Shown here in pieces: positions 35,229 through 43,360 of a stretch of 43,794 nt of DNA. Below the pieces are notes generated by a model. The model ran no database searches. It was not told the origin of the DNA and was given only the letters and a program-made list of their open reading frames with translations. Within the stretch, counting starts at the first letter, position 1, and each line of letters starts with the position of its first letter. Source of the DNA: Henriciella sp. Its GTDB lineage: Bacteria; Pseudomonadota; Alphaproteobacteria; Caulobacterales; Hyphomonadaceae. The stretch is from assembly GCA_013214545.1 (NCBI GenBank), contig JABSQB010000026.1, positions 1 through 43,794 on the forward strand. Reading direction: 5' to 3'. The position numbers and the translations under genes are program-made.

Positions 35229-35906
35229 ACTTTTTAGTTGCAGTGCAGTGTCAATGCGCACCCGGCGACGAACGGTCAGGAACACGCCCCAGGCCGCGCG
35301 TAGAAGGATGAGCGCCAGCATCCCCCACATCGGCTCGCCCAGTGCAGCCATAGCGAACGCGCCTGCAAAAATCGCAATGTGCAGGACGATAACCCGGCCA
35401 TAGGGCTTCATCATTTCCTGTTCCACGGAGGTTTCGCGATACTCGCCGCGCAGAATGAAATCCTGAACAAACAGGAAGACCTGAACCAGAATGATCGCCA
35501 GAACGAAAGTCGGCATGCCTGCGCCAGAGGCGAGCGCTTCCTCGATCAGGCCCCATGGCGTCGGGAAGCCCGGATCATTCGAGCCCGCGCTCATATGCGC
35601 AAAGACGCTGACAAACACGCCATGGACAAAACAGAACATGCCGTAGTGGAAGACAAAGAACGGTCCGACAAACAGGATTCCGATCAGGCCAATCACGTGT
35701 TCTTTGACGCTGGTCGCGACCATCTTGGCCAGCGTCACGGCGCCGATGATCACGTTCTCAAGCCAGTATAGAAAAACCAGAGGTGCTGCGCCCCAGCCCA
35801 GCGTTAGGACCGCCCAGATCGGAAACAGATCAACTGCGAGGATGAACCAGGCGACGGGATCGCGATAAGTGCGGGCAAGTGTATTCGGATCAAGAAAACT
35901 CAGCAA
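35226..35906 (-). CDS. DUF6498-type integral membrane protein
   Basis: 226 aa with about six membrane helices (DPVAWFILAVDLFPIWAVL, VIGLIGILFVGPFFVFHYG and so on) and the conserved FHYGMFCFVHGVF motif. Family of unknown function. The only in-frame start here is TTG at 35906, with a weak G-rich ribosome site. 17 nt separate it from the M23 gene, so it is probably co-transcribed. Confidence 0.8.
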   Translation of the reverse strand: MLSFLDPNTLARTYRDPVAWFILAVDLFPIWAVLTLGWGAAPLVFLYWLENVIIGAVTLAKMVATSVKEHVIGLIGILFVGPFFVFHYGMFCFVHGVFVSVFAHMSAGSNDPGFPTPWGLIEEALASGAGMPTFVLAIILVQVFLFVQDFILRGEYRETSVEQEMMKPYGRVIVLHIAIFAGAFAMAALGEPMWGMLALILLRAAWGVFLTVRRRVRIDTALQLKS

Positions 35907-35923
35907 AGCCCCGCCCCATTTGG

Positions 35924-36604
35924 TCAGCTGGTTTTATCCAATCCACTCCATCTCGGAAAGTCCAGCGGGTTATTGGCTTTCAAGCCCCAGGACTTTTTGG
36001 GCGTGTTGTAATTTCCGGTGAGGATCTCGTAATGCACATGGATCGCCGTCGCGTTGCCTGTGCGGCCCATCATGCCAAGCGGCTGACCGAAGCCGATTTT
36101 CTGTCCCGGCGCCAGGCCTTCGTCGAAATAGGCGAGGTGGGCGTAGCGGGTATAGACGCCGTTGCCGTGGCCGATCAGGACCTGATAGCCAAAGCCGGAT
36201 TGCTGGCTGACTTCCAGCACGCGGCCGGGTGCAGCGGAATAAATCGGCACGGCGGGTCTTGCCTGCAGATCGATGCCTTTGTGCATGGAACCGTAGCGCG
36301 GTCCGAACCCGGAGGTCATACAGGCCCCATTGACCGGTGAGGCCGCAAGGATCACGCCCTTAGCGACCACCAGCGCATCATAGTTCAAAATTCGGCCATT
36401 CGAATCTGTCGATGGCCGGTTCGAGAAGTTCGGCGTGCAGGCGTAGAGATAATAGTCCGGCTTGAACGGCCCTTGTTGCGAACGCGATGTGGCAACACTC
36501 CGGTCGCCAGCCACGACAGGGCCTTGCGGATATTGCGCGGGCGGCGGAGATGCAGAGCATGCGGCCAGACCCGCAGCTGCCAGCCCCGCAACAATGGTTC
36601 GCAT
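35924..36604 (-). CDS. M23 family metallopeptidase, lipoprotein
   Basis: Peptidoglycan endopeptidase of the LytM/M23 type, 226 aa. Lipobox LAAC with Cys16, then a linker and the M23 domain. The zinc ligands are His108 and Asp112 (HKGID) and His191 (HVHYE, with His189 catalytic), so it should be active. It likely trims cross-links in the periplasm. It lies 18 nt after the flavin monooxygenase gene. A cell-wall enzyme among catabolic genes is unexpected. Confidence 0.9.
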   Translation of the reverse strand: MRTIVAGLAAAGLAACSASPPPAQYPQGPVVAGDRSVATSRSQQGPFKPDYYLYACTPNFSNRPSTDSNGRILNYDALVVAKGVILAASPVNGACMTSGFGPRYGSMHKGIDLQARPAVPIYSAAPGRVLEVSQQSGFGYQVLIGHGNGVYTRYAHLAYFDEGLAPGQKIGFGQPLGMMGRTGNATAIHVHYEILTGNYNTPKKSWGLKANNPLDFPRWSGLDKTS

Positions 36605-36622
36605 TATCCTGCTCCTGATCCT

Positions 36623-37969
36623 CTATGCAAACACGCGGGCGCGCTTTCGCCCTTTGTCTATCTCTTGCATAAGGTCTCTTACATAAGTGTTGAAATCTAC
36701 CTGCATTGTGTGACGAGCGGCCTGATAAAAGTGGCCCATATGGGTCTTTTCATCAGCTTCAGTGACCCGTTGCATCTCTTCTGCGCTCGGCAAGGCATAT
36801 TCGCCGGCAATCATCGCCGCGGCCAATTTGGATTGCTGTTCAGCAAAATTGACCAGGGTCGGAAGCGGTTGCGCGAGCGCCAGGAAGACCAGATTCTCAT
36901 ATCCGGGTTTCACCATCCGCTTGAACAGGGGAAACTTGTTGTCCTGCGGCGTGAGCTCCGGATCATCGAAGAATGGGAAAGATACTTTGTAGCCGGTCGC
37001 CCAGACGATCGCGTCAATCTCTTCACGGCTGCCATCAGTGAAGACCACGGCATTTGGTTCAAATCGCTCGATTGCGCCCTTCGCACAGATGTCGCCGCAG
37101 CCGACACGCGTCAGGAATTCGCCCGAGACGGACGGGTGCGCGTCGAGCGGTTCATGATCTGGCTTGGGCAGACCATAGTCTTGCGGATTGCCGATTTCTT
37201 TCTTGATCTTCGACCGGGCAAGGGCGCGGCCCATGCTCATTGGCATCCAGCTTGGCAGGATGGCTTTATCGGCGGGCTGGCCGCCCAAATATTTCGGCAG
37301 GACCCAGACCCCCCGGCGCATCGAGATGATCAGCTTCTCAGCAATCGGGCGCTGCGACAGCTCGGAGGAGATATCCATGGCAGAGTTGCCTGCGCCAACG
37401 ACGAGGATCTTCTTGCCGCGAAAATCATATGGCTCGAACGGATCCTCATAATTGTGGCTGTGGATCTGGTAACCGGCGAATGTATCCTGGCCGGGATAGT
37501 CATCTGGCGTGCGCGGGTCCCAGTGGTGACCATTGCCGACAAACAGCCATTGATAGGTGCGCGTCTCGCCAGAGGACAGGGTCACATCCCAGTCGCCATC
37601 CTCACGGCGCACGGCTTTATTGACGCTGGTATTGAACGTGATCGTCTCACGCAGGCCGAAATGATCGACATAGTCGTGGAAGTACTGCAGCAGTTGGCTG
37701 TGATGTGGGAAATCCGGCCAGTCTTCAGGCACCGGGTAATCTTCAAAGGCCAGGCGCCATTTCGACGTGTCGATATGCAGGCTCTGATAGCAGGACGACA
37801 TGCCGTTGGGGTTTTTATAGTACCAGTTGCCGCCAATATCGTCTGACGTCTCAAAGCAATCATAGGCGATGCCATAATCCTTCAAGCGCTTGGCCATGGT
37901 GAAGCCGCTACATCCCGCCCCAATGATGCAGGCTTTGCCTACTGCTGCTGCATCAAACGCCATGTTCAT
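36623..37969 (-). CDS. Flavin-containing monooxygenase (FMO/Baeyer-Villiger type)
   Basis: 448 aa. FAD loop GAGCSGFTMA near the N terminus, the class B monooxygenase fingerprint FAGYQIHSHNYED (FxGxxxHxxxY), and the NADP loop VVGAGNSAMD after it. ATGYK appears in the C-terminal part. Such enzymes oxidise ketones to esters or hydroxylate N and S atoms. First gene of a possible operon ending in an esterase, which would suit a Baeyer-Villiger product. The substrate is unknown. Confidence 0.9.
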   Translation of the reverse strand: MNMAFDAAAVGKACIIGAGCSGFTMAKRLKDYGIAYDCFETSDDIGGNWYYKNPNGMSSCYQSLHIDTSKWRLAFEDYPVPEDWPDFPHHSQLLQYFHDYVDHFGLRETITFNTSVNKAVRREDGDWDVTLSSGETRTYQWLFVGNGHHWDPRTPDDYPGQDTFAGYQIHSHNYEDPFEPYDFRGKKILVVGAGNSAMDISSELSQRPIAEKLIISMRRGVWVLPKYLGGQPADKAILPSWMPMSMGRALARSKIKKEIGNPQDYGLPKPDHEPLDAHPSVSGEFLTRVGCGDICAKGAIERFEPNAVVFTDGSREEIDAIVWATGYKVSFPFFDDPELTPQDNKFPLFKRMVKPGYENLVFLALAQPLPTLVNFAEQQSKLAAAMIAGEYALPSAEEMQRVTEADEKTHMGHFYQAARHTMQVDFNTYVRDLMQEIDKGRKRARVFA

Positions 37970-38028
37970 TCCTCCCGTGAGGTTACCGGTTTATCGTATC
38001 GAAGAGATGGTATATCCGCTTACGCGAA

Positions 38029-38055
38029 CGTCAATTTGCGACCGCGCGTCAACTT
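38029..38055. promoter_or_regulatory. Direct repeats CGTCAATTT / CGTCAACTT
   Basis: Two 9-mers 18 bp apart (38029-38037, 38047-38055) in the 97-bp divergent region between the monooxygenase and thioesterase genes. The second is identical to a 9-mer before the tetR gene (35224-35232). Candidate TetR sites. Confidence 0.35.
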
Positions 38056-38066
38056 AAGAGGACGTC

Positions 38067-38549
38067 ATGGACGAGAGTATCTCCAGCCTGGAAAAACGCA
38101 TTGCGCTGATGCGTGAGCATATGGACGGCATGACCGAGGTTGTGCCGTGGGCGCGAGAGACAGGTTTCAAGGTCACCCGCGTTGAACGCGGACAGGTCTG
38201 GGGCGTCCAGCCTTTCGCTGAACACCTTGTTGGCGATGTCGATGCGCAAGTCATTCATGGCGGTGCGATCACGACGCTGCTCGACAATCTCAGCGGCATG
38301 GCCTGCGCGGCGGCGCTGGAGGAGTTTCGCTTTGTGGCAACGCTGGACCTGCGCATCGACTATATGCGCCCGGCCGATAGTGGCCGTGATATTATCGGCG
38401 AGGCGGAATGCTATCACGTCACCAAGTCCGTCGCCTTCTGTCGGGCCTGGGCCTATCATGAAAGCCGGGACAAAGTGATCGCCACAGCGCAAGGTGCTTT
38501 CGCGATCAACAAACCCCGCCCGAAAGCCAGCCTGGGAGTGCCGGAATGA
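38067..38549 (+). CDS. Hotdog-fold thioesterase (PaaI-like), first of two
   Basis: 160 aa. The active-site helix starts with HGGAITTLLDNLSG; Asp73 is the catalytic acid expected for PaaI-type acyl-CoA thioesterases. It overlaps the next hotdog gene by 4 bp (ATGA), and the two may form mixed oligomers. A GAGG ribosome site precedes ATG 38067. Confidence 0.88.
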   Translation: MDESISSLEKRIALMREHMDGMTEVVPWARETGFKVTRVERGQVWGVQPFAEHLVGDVDAQVIHGGAITTLLDNLSGMACAAALEEFRFVATLDLRIDYMRPADSGRDIIGEAECYHVTKSVAFCRAWAYHESRDKVIATAQGAFAINKPRPKASLGVPE

Positions 38550-38983
38550 GCGAGACCCTGACCCGCGGCCAGCAGCTGGAAGCCTTCCTTGAGCGCGTCC
38601 CGATTGTTCAAACGCTTGGCATGCGATGCGATATCAAAGGCGATGACATGACAGCGGTATTGCCGTTCCAGAAGAAACTGATCGGCAATTTCACCATCAA
38701 GGCGCTGCATGGCGGCGCCATCGGGACCTTCCTGGAAATGACGGCGATGGCGCAGCTTTTCCTGGTGTCCGACGTCGAGCGCCCGGCCCGCACGATCAAC
38801 ATCACCGTTGATTATTTGCGCCAGGGCCGCGCAGAAGACCTTTATGGCCGCGCCCGCGTGATCAAGCTGGGACGCCGCATGGCCTCGGTCACCGCCGAAG
38901 CCTGGCAGAGCGAACGCGACAAGCCTGTCGCAGCCCTGCATGGACATTTCCTGCTCAACCGCTCTGGCGAAACTTCAAGCTAG
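38546..38983 (+). CDS. Hotdog-fold thioesterase (PaaI-like), second of two
   Basis: 145 aa. The motif is HGGAIGTFLEMTA with Glu64 in place of the Asp of its neighbour. Both residues can act as the base in hotdog enzymes, so each may prefer a different acyl-CoA. Translationally coupled to the first gene; the deacetylase gene begins 16 nt downstream. Confidence 0.88.
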   Translation: MSETLTRGQQLEAFLERVPIVQTLGMRCDIKGDDMTAVLPFQKKLIGNFTIKALHGGAIGTFLEMTAMAQLFLVSDVERPARTINITVDYLRQGRAEDLYGRARVIKLGRRMASVTAEAWQSERDKPVAALHGHFLLNRSGETSS

Positions 38984-38999
38984 CGCCATATCCGGCGTC

Positions 39000-39890
39000 A
39001 TGCTGCCTGTCATTCACCATCCAGATTATGACGCCTCATCCGTGAGCGATGAGCATCGCTTCCCTATGCGCAAATATTCGCTGGTGGCCGATCTGGTGCG
39101 CGCGAAAGGCTACACGCTGGAAGCCCCGGTCCACGCAGCTCAGGCGGCGCTCGAACGCGCGCACGCCGCTGACTATGTTCATGGCGTGCTGACCAGTTCG
39201 CTCGATCGCAAAGCCGCACGCCGCGTGGGCTTTGACATGACGCCTGCGATTGCGGCGCGAACCCGCGCTTCGGTCGGTGGGACAGAACTCGCCGCGCGCC
39301 GGGCGCTGGAGACAGGCGCCGCCGTCAATCTCGCCGGCGGTAGCCATCATGCCGATTATGAAGGCGGGGCCGGGTTTTGTGTTTTCAACGATGTCGCCGT
39401 CGCCGCGCTCAGCTTGCTGGAGGAAGGGCGCGTGGCCAAAATCGCTGTCATCGATCTCGACGTCCATCACGGCGACGGCACCGCCTTGATCTTTGCTGAC
39501 GACTCGCGCGTGTTTACCGCTTCGCTGCATTGCGAGGACAACTGGCCGCGGACCAAACCGCCGTCGGACCTTGATGTCGGGCTTGCGCGCGACACCGCGG
39601 ATACGGCTTATCTGCGCGCCGCTGAAGACCTTGTGACCCAGACGCTCAGCACGGCCGAGCCGGATCTCGTCTTCTACAATGCCGGCGTTGATCCGCACGC
39701 AGAGGACCGTCTGGGTCTATTGGCGCTCAGTGATGACGGGCTCCTGGCGCGTGACCGCCTGGTCGCGCAGGGCTGCGCTAGGCAGAACGTACCGATCGTG
39801 GGCGTGCTCGGCGGCGGTTATAGCAAGGATGCCAGCGCGGTGGCGCATCGCCATACGTTTCTGGTCGACGCTCTGCAAGAAATCGTCTGA
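39000..39890 (+). CDS. Histone deacetylase-family amidohydrolase
   Basis: Zinc-dependent deacetylase of the arginase/HDAC fold, 296 aa. The zinc ligands are the Asp and His of DLDVHHGDG and the Asp of AGVDPHAED; the catalytic His pair is GGSHHADYEGG and the tyrosine is in LGGGYS. All key residues are present. In bacteria the substrate may be an acetylated protein or small amine. ATG 39000 (MLPVIHHPDYD) fits the family; an earlier frame start lies inside the thioesterase gene. Confidence 0.9.
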   Translation: MLPVIHHPDYDASSVSDEHRFPMRKYSLVADLVRAKGYTLEAPVHAAQAALERAHAADYVHGVLTSSLDRKAARRVGFDMTPAIAARTRASVGGTELAARRALETGAAVNLAGGSHHADYEGGAGFCVFNDVAVAALSLLEEGRVAKIAVIDLDVHHGDGTALIFADDSRVFTASLHCEDNWPRTKPPSDLDVGLARDTADTAYLRAAEDLVTQTLSTAEPDLVFYNAGVDPHAEDRLGLLALSDDGLLARDRLVAQGCARQNVPIVGVLGGGYSKDASAVAHRHTFLVDALQEIV

Positions 39891-39907
39891 TTACGCCTTC
39901 TGGTCGC

Positions 39908-39937
39908 TTGTTTTGACGCGCGAGTCCGCTGACAGAT
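39908..39937 (+). promoter_or_regulatory. recQ promoter with GAGTCC in the spacer
   Basis: TTGTTT (39908-39913), 8 nt, GAGTCC (39922-39927), 4 nt, ACAGAT (39932-39937); ATG 6 nt later. The geometry is the same as for dnaX and recR, but the -10 is weak, and TTGACG (39913-39918) is an alternative -35. Confidence 0.45.
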
Positions 39938-39943
39938 GACGCA

Positions 39944-41782
39944 ATGTCGAAACGTGACGAAACCGTGCTCAAAGACGCCCGAGACTTGCTCCAGCGGATA
40001 TATGGCTATGCCGACTTTCGCGGCCTGCAGCCTGACGTGATCGCGGACGTCATGGCGGGTCGCGACGCGCTTGCTGTGTTGCCGACCGGTGGGGGCAAGT
40101 CGCTCTGCTATCAGATTCCGGCCATGATGCGTGACGGGGTCGGGTTGATCGTCTCGCCCCTGATTGCGTTGATGGCGGATCAGGTCGACGCCTTGAAAGC
40201 GCTCGGCGTAAGGGCGGAGCGCCTCGACTCCTCGATGCCTTATGAAGACCGGATCGCGGCTCTGAATGCTGCGCGGTCAGGCGAGATGGATATGCTCTAT
40301 GTGTCGCCAGAGGCCTTGTCCGGCGGGCTGCTCAATGCACTCTCCCAGCTCAAGGTGTCGCTCATCGCCGTTGATGAAGCCCACTGCGTCAGTCAGTGGG
40401 GGCATGATTTCAGGCCAGACTATCGTGCGCTTGGCCGGCTGAAGGCCGCGTTTCCCTGCGTGCCACGACTGGCCGTGACCGCGACCGCAGACGCTCGCAC
40501 TCGCGATGATATTCTCCAGCAGCTCGACCTGACCGAGCCTGCTGTGCACGTGGCGAGCTTTGATCGCCCCAATCTGACGCTCGGCGCCGAGCCCAAGTCG
40601 GGCAACAAGACCGATCGCCTGGTGAGCCTCATTCGCGCCCATAAAGGCGAAAGCGGGATCGTCTACGCCGCCACCCGTAAGGGGACCGAACAGCTGGCGG
40701 AGGCGCTGGAAAAGCATGGCATTGCCGCGCTCGCCTATCATGCCGGGCTTGAGGCGGACGACCGGGCTGAGCGTCAGCGCCGCTTTTTGCTCGAGGATGG
40801 CCTCGTCATGTGCGCGACAGTTGCGTTCGGAATGGGCGTCGACAAGCCGGATGTGCGCTTTGTGATCCATGCCGACCCACCCAAGACCATCGAAGCCTAT
40901 TGGCAGGAAGTCGGCCGCGCTGGCCGGGATGGTGAGCCGGCTGAAGGCTATGCCCTGTTCGGTCCGGCAGACCTGCGCCGCAGCCTGATGTGGAGCTATG
41001 ACAGCGACGCTGAGGAGGCGATCAAACGCGTCCAGATCAGCAAGACGCGCCAGCTCTTTGCTTTGCTCAACGGGGATTCCTGTCGCCGTCAGGCGGTGCG
41101 GCAATATTTCGGCGAAAGCGACGCCAAGCCATGCGGGGTTTGTGATAATTGCACCGCCGAAGAGAGCGTTCTTTATGACGCCACGCGCTGGGCGCAGATG
41201 GCGGTCTCAGCTGTCTTGCGTTGCGGGCAGAAGATTGGCCGCGGGCGTCTGGTCATCCACCTGACGGGCCAGGCCAAGGATGGGTTCGACGAGGACCTGT
41301 CGCAGCACTCGACCTATGGCATCGGCGCCGACTTGCCCAAAAGCGGCTGGAACGCGGTGTTTGATGAGCTCTTGTTCACCGGCCTGCTGGCCGAAGGCGG
41401 GGAAGTCACCCGGCCGTTTATCCTGGTCCCCGACCATGAGGTCGCGAAGGCCCTGTTCAAAGGCGACCGGGAAGTGCTGCTGCGCAGTGACCCCTCGGTG
41501 CGGCGTGTGCGCAGCCGCGGCAGCAAAACCGCAAGCACGGCCTTTGCTGACCTGTCGAGCCGAGATCGTGAGCTGTTTGATCTGCTCCGCAACTGGCGGG
41601 TCGAACTCGCCAAGGCGAAGGGCGTGCCGCCTTATGTGATCTTTCACGACAAGACACTCGCCATCATCGCGACGGAGCGGCCCGCTGATATGGTTGAGCT
41701 GCTGCAAATCTCAGGCGTCGGGGAAAAGAAGGCCGGGCGGTATGGCGAGGACATTGCCCGCATCGTCCGTGAAGCGGCGTAG
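39944..41782 (+). CDS. recQ: ATP-dependent DNA helicase RecQ
   Basis: 3'-5' helicase of the RecF recombination pathway, 612 aa. Walker A PTGGGKS (about 46-52), the DEAH box [18 protein letters not shown] (near 144), helicase C domain ([24 protein letters not shown]), the RQC zinc site ([17 protein letters not shown]) and a C-terminal HRDC domain ([21 protein letters not shown]). Length and order are normal. It probably has its own promoter (53-bp gap after the deacetylase gene). Confidence 0.97.
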   Translation: MSKRDETVLKDARDLLQRIYGYADFRGLQPDVIADVMAGRDALAVLPTGGGKSLCYQIPAMMRDGVGLIVSPLIALMADQVDALKALGVRAERLDSSMPYEDRIAALNAARSGEMDMLYVSPEALSGGLLNALSQLKVSLIAVDEAHCVSQWGHDFRPDYRALGRLKAAFPCVPRLAVTATADARTRDDILQQLDLTEPAVHVASFDRPNLTLGAEPKSGNKTDRLVSLIRAHKGESGIVYAATRKGTEQLAEALEKHGIAALAYHAGLEADDRAERQRRFLLEDGLVMCATVAFGMGVDKPDVRFVIHADPPKTIEAYWQEVGRAGRDGEPAEGYALFGPADLRRSLMWSYDSDAEEAIKRVQISKTRQLFALLNGDSCRRQAVRQYFGESDAKPCGVCDNCTAEESVLYDATRWAQMAVSAVLRCGQKIGRGRLVIHLTGQAKDGFDEDLSQHSTYGIGADLPKSGWNAVFDELLFTGLLAEGGEVTRPFILVPDHEVAKALFKGDREVLLRSDPSVRRVRSRGSKTASTAFADLSSRDRELFDLLRNWRVELAKAKGVPPYVIFHDKTLAIIATERPADMVELLQISGVGEKKAGRYGEDIARIVREAA

Positions 41783-41806
41783 AAAGCTGCCCACAAACCT
41801 GCTCAG

Positions 41807-41835
41807 AAAAAGGGGCCGAACAAAGCCGGCCCCTT
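41807..41835. terminator. Bidirectional terminator between recQ and amtB
   Basis: Stem AAGGGGCCG/CGGCCCCTT (9 bp, 8-nt loop). The minus strand continues as TTTTT, the plus strand as CTTG. It serves the amtB end best and the recQ end partly. Confidence 0.8.
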
Positions 41836-41856
41836 CTTGATTGGAGTTGACGGGTC

Positions 41857-43170
41857 TTAGTGTCCGTAAGCCGACTCGCCATGGCTGGCTGTGTCGAGGC
41901 CGACCTCTTCTTCATCGGCTGTAACCCGCAGCGGGGTGACCAGCTTGACCAGAAACAGGATGACCGCGCTCAGCATCGCTGACCAGGCGCAGACGGCGAC
42001 AACGCCCGTGAGTTGGACCGTGAACTGACCGCCAATGGTGGCTTCGCCGAGGCCAGGGGCCATCGGGCCGACGCCGGCCAGGAATGGGATCAAGAGCGTA
42101 CCGAGAATGCCGCCCACACCGTGCACTGCGAAGACGTCGAGGCTGTCATCAATCTTCAGCTTGTTACGGATCAGCGTCACCCCATAGTAGCAGGCGAGCG
42201 CGGCCAGCGTGCCGATGATGATGGCCGCCAACGGACCAACAGATCCGGCTGCAGGTGTGATCGTGGCGAGGCCCGCAATCGTGCCCGTCGCTGTGCCGAC
42301 AAGGGTCGGCTTACCGTATTTGAGCCATTCAACGGCCATCCAGACCAGAGAAGCGGTCGCAGCTGACAGATGGGTGACCAGCATGGCCTGACCTGCGCCG
42401 GCATTGGCGCCGACGGCAGAGCCTGCGTTAAACCCGAACCAGCCGACCCAAAGCATGGATGCGCCGAGCATCACAAAGGCTGGATTGTGCGGCGGCTTCA
42501 TCTCTTGCGGGAAGCCGGTGCGCTTGCCCATCATCAGAACGAAGACAAGCGAGCTGATGCCCGCAGTTGCGTGAACAACCAGACCGCCAGCAAAGTCAGC
42601 GACGCCTTGATCAGCGAGCCAGCCGCCGCCCCAGACCCAGTGACAGACCGGCGCATAGACCAGCACCAGCCACAGAACCGAGAACAAGAGCACAGCGCCA
42701 AAGTTCACTCGCTCAACATAAGCGCCGACAATCAGAGCCGGCGTAATAATCGCAAACGTCATCTGGAACATGACGAACAGAGATTCCGGGATCGTTCCCG
42801 ACATGGCGTCTGTCGTCAGCCCGCCCAGGAAAGCGTTCGACAATCCGCCCCAGAGGGCGCCCGCGCCTTCTGCGGCGCCATTGCCGTCGCCAAAGGCGAT
42901 GGAATAACCGACCGCGACCCAGACGAGTGACATCAAGCAGGCCAGCACCAGGCATTGCATCAGAACCGATAAGACATTTTTGCCCTGAACCAGGCCGCCA
43001 TAGAACAGCGCGAGGCCCGGCAAGGTCATAAACAGGACCAGCGCTGTCGCGGTCAGCATCCAGGCTGTGTCGCCTGTATCAGCGAACGCTGGCGCCGCGA
43101 AGATTGATAGAATTGCAAGGAAAGAAAGTGAGCGAGCGGCATGCGCTCCTCGACGTTTTAAGAGTTTCAT
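41857..43170 (-). CDS. amtB: Ammonium transporter Amt
   Basis: 437 aa, inner-membrane channel for ammonium. Signal peptide (MKLLKRRG, hydrophobic stretch, cleavage after APAFA), then about 11 helices (TALVLFMTLPGLALFYGG, CHWVWGGGWLADQG, GFNAGSAVGANAGAGQAM). The C-terminal tail (DEEEVGLDTASHGESAYG) is the part that binds the PII protein GlnK. No glnK lies next to it in the window. ATG 43170 has GGAGG 8 nt upstream; a longer frame starts at 43227 but is not needed. Confidence 0.95.
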   Translation of the reverse strand: MKLLKRRGAHAARSLSFLAILSIFAAPAFADTGDTAWMLTATALVLFMTLPGLALFYGGLVQGKNVLSVLMQCLVLACLMSLVWVAVGYSIAFGDGNGAAEGAGALWGGLSNAFLGGLTTDAMSGTIPESLFVMFQMTFAIITPALIVGAYVERVNFGAVLLFSVLWLVLVYAPVCHWVWGGGWLADQGVADFAGGLVVHATAGISSLVFVLMMGKRTGFPQEMKPPHNPAFVMLGASMLWVGWFGFNAGSAVGANAGAGQAMLVTHLSAATASLVWMAVEWLKYGKPTLVGTATGTIAGLATITPAAGSVGPLAAIIIGTLAALACYYGVTLIRNKLKIDDSLDVFAVHGVGGILGTLLIPFLAGVGPMAPGLGEATIGGQFTVQLTGVVAVCAWSAMLSAVILFLVKLVTPLRVTADEEEVGLDTASHGESAYGH

Positions 43171-43209
43171 TTTTTCGCCCTCCCGAAGCGATGGCGCAGG
43201 CAATGGAGA

Positions 43210-43224
43210 TTCCTCGCCGAGGAA
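43210..43224. promoter_or_regulatory. Palindrome TTCCTCG-C-CGAGGAA before amtB
   Basis: Perfect 7-bp arms around one base, 40-54 bp upstream of the amtB ATG and overlapping a GATTC (GANTC) site at 43208-43212. A second GANTC (GAATC) is at 43253-43257. Possible operator for nitrogen control. Confidence 0.4.
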
Positions 43225-43272
43225 CAAGTGTCTGCGCGGCGGCGCCTGTGCGGAATCCTAAGAAATGTACAA

Positions 43273-43304
43273 AGATTGGGCGGAAATGCCCAGAGATTGG
43301 GCGG
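43273..43304. repeat. Direct repeat AGATTGGGCGG, two copies 21 bp apart
   Basis: Two identical 11-mers (43273-43283, 43294-43304) with a 21-bp period, two helical turns, in the divergent region between amtB and the MATE gene. GCCCA-N5-TGGGC (43288-43302) bridges them. Probable protein-binding site. Confidence 0.45.
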
Positions 43305-43360
43305 TTGGATTTGCAAGCTTTTCGGCTGACAGGTCTTCCGCTTCAGTCTAAGCGGCGGCC

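Noticed and set aside
36473-37846. 457-codon open frame on the plus strand opposite the flavin monooxygenase
   Set aside because: Antisense to a gene with clear FAD, NADP and FMO motifs; its own translation shows no family motif. Long antisense frames are common in GC-rich DNA.
43171-43360. Sigma-54 promoter for amtB
   Set aside because: No GG-N10-GC element with a reasonable match to the sigma-54 consensus was found on the minus strand.
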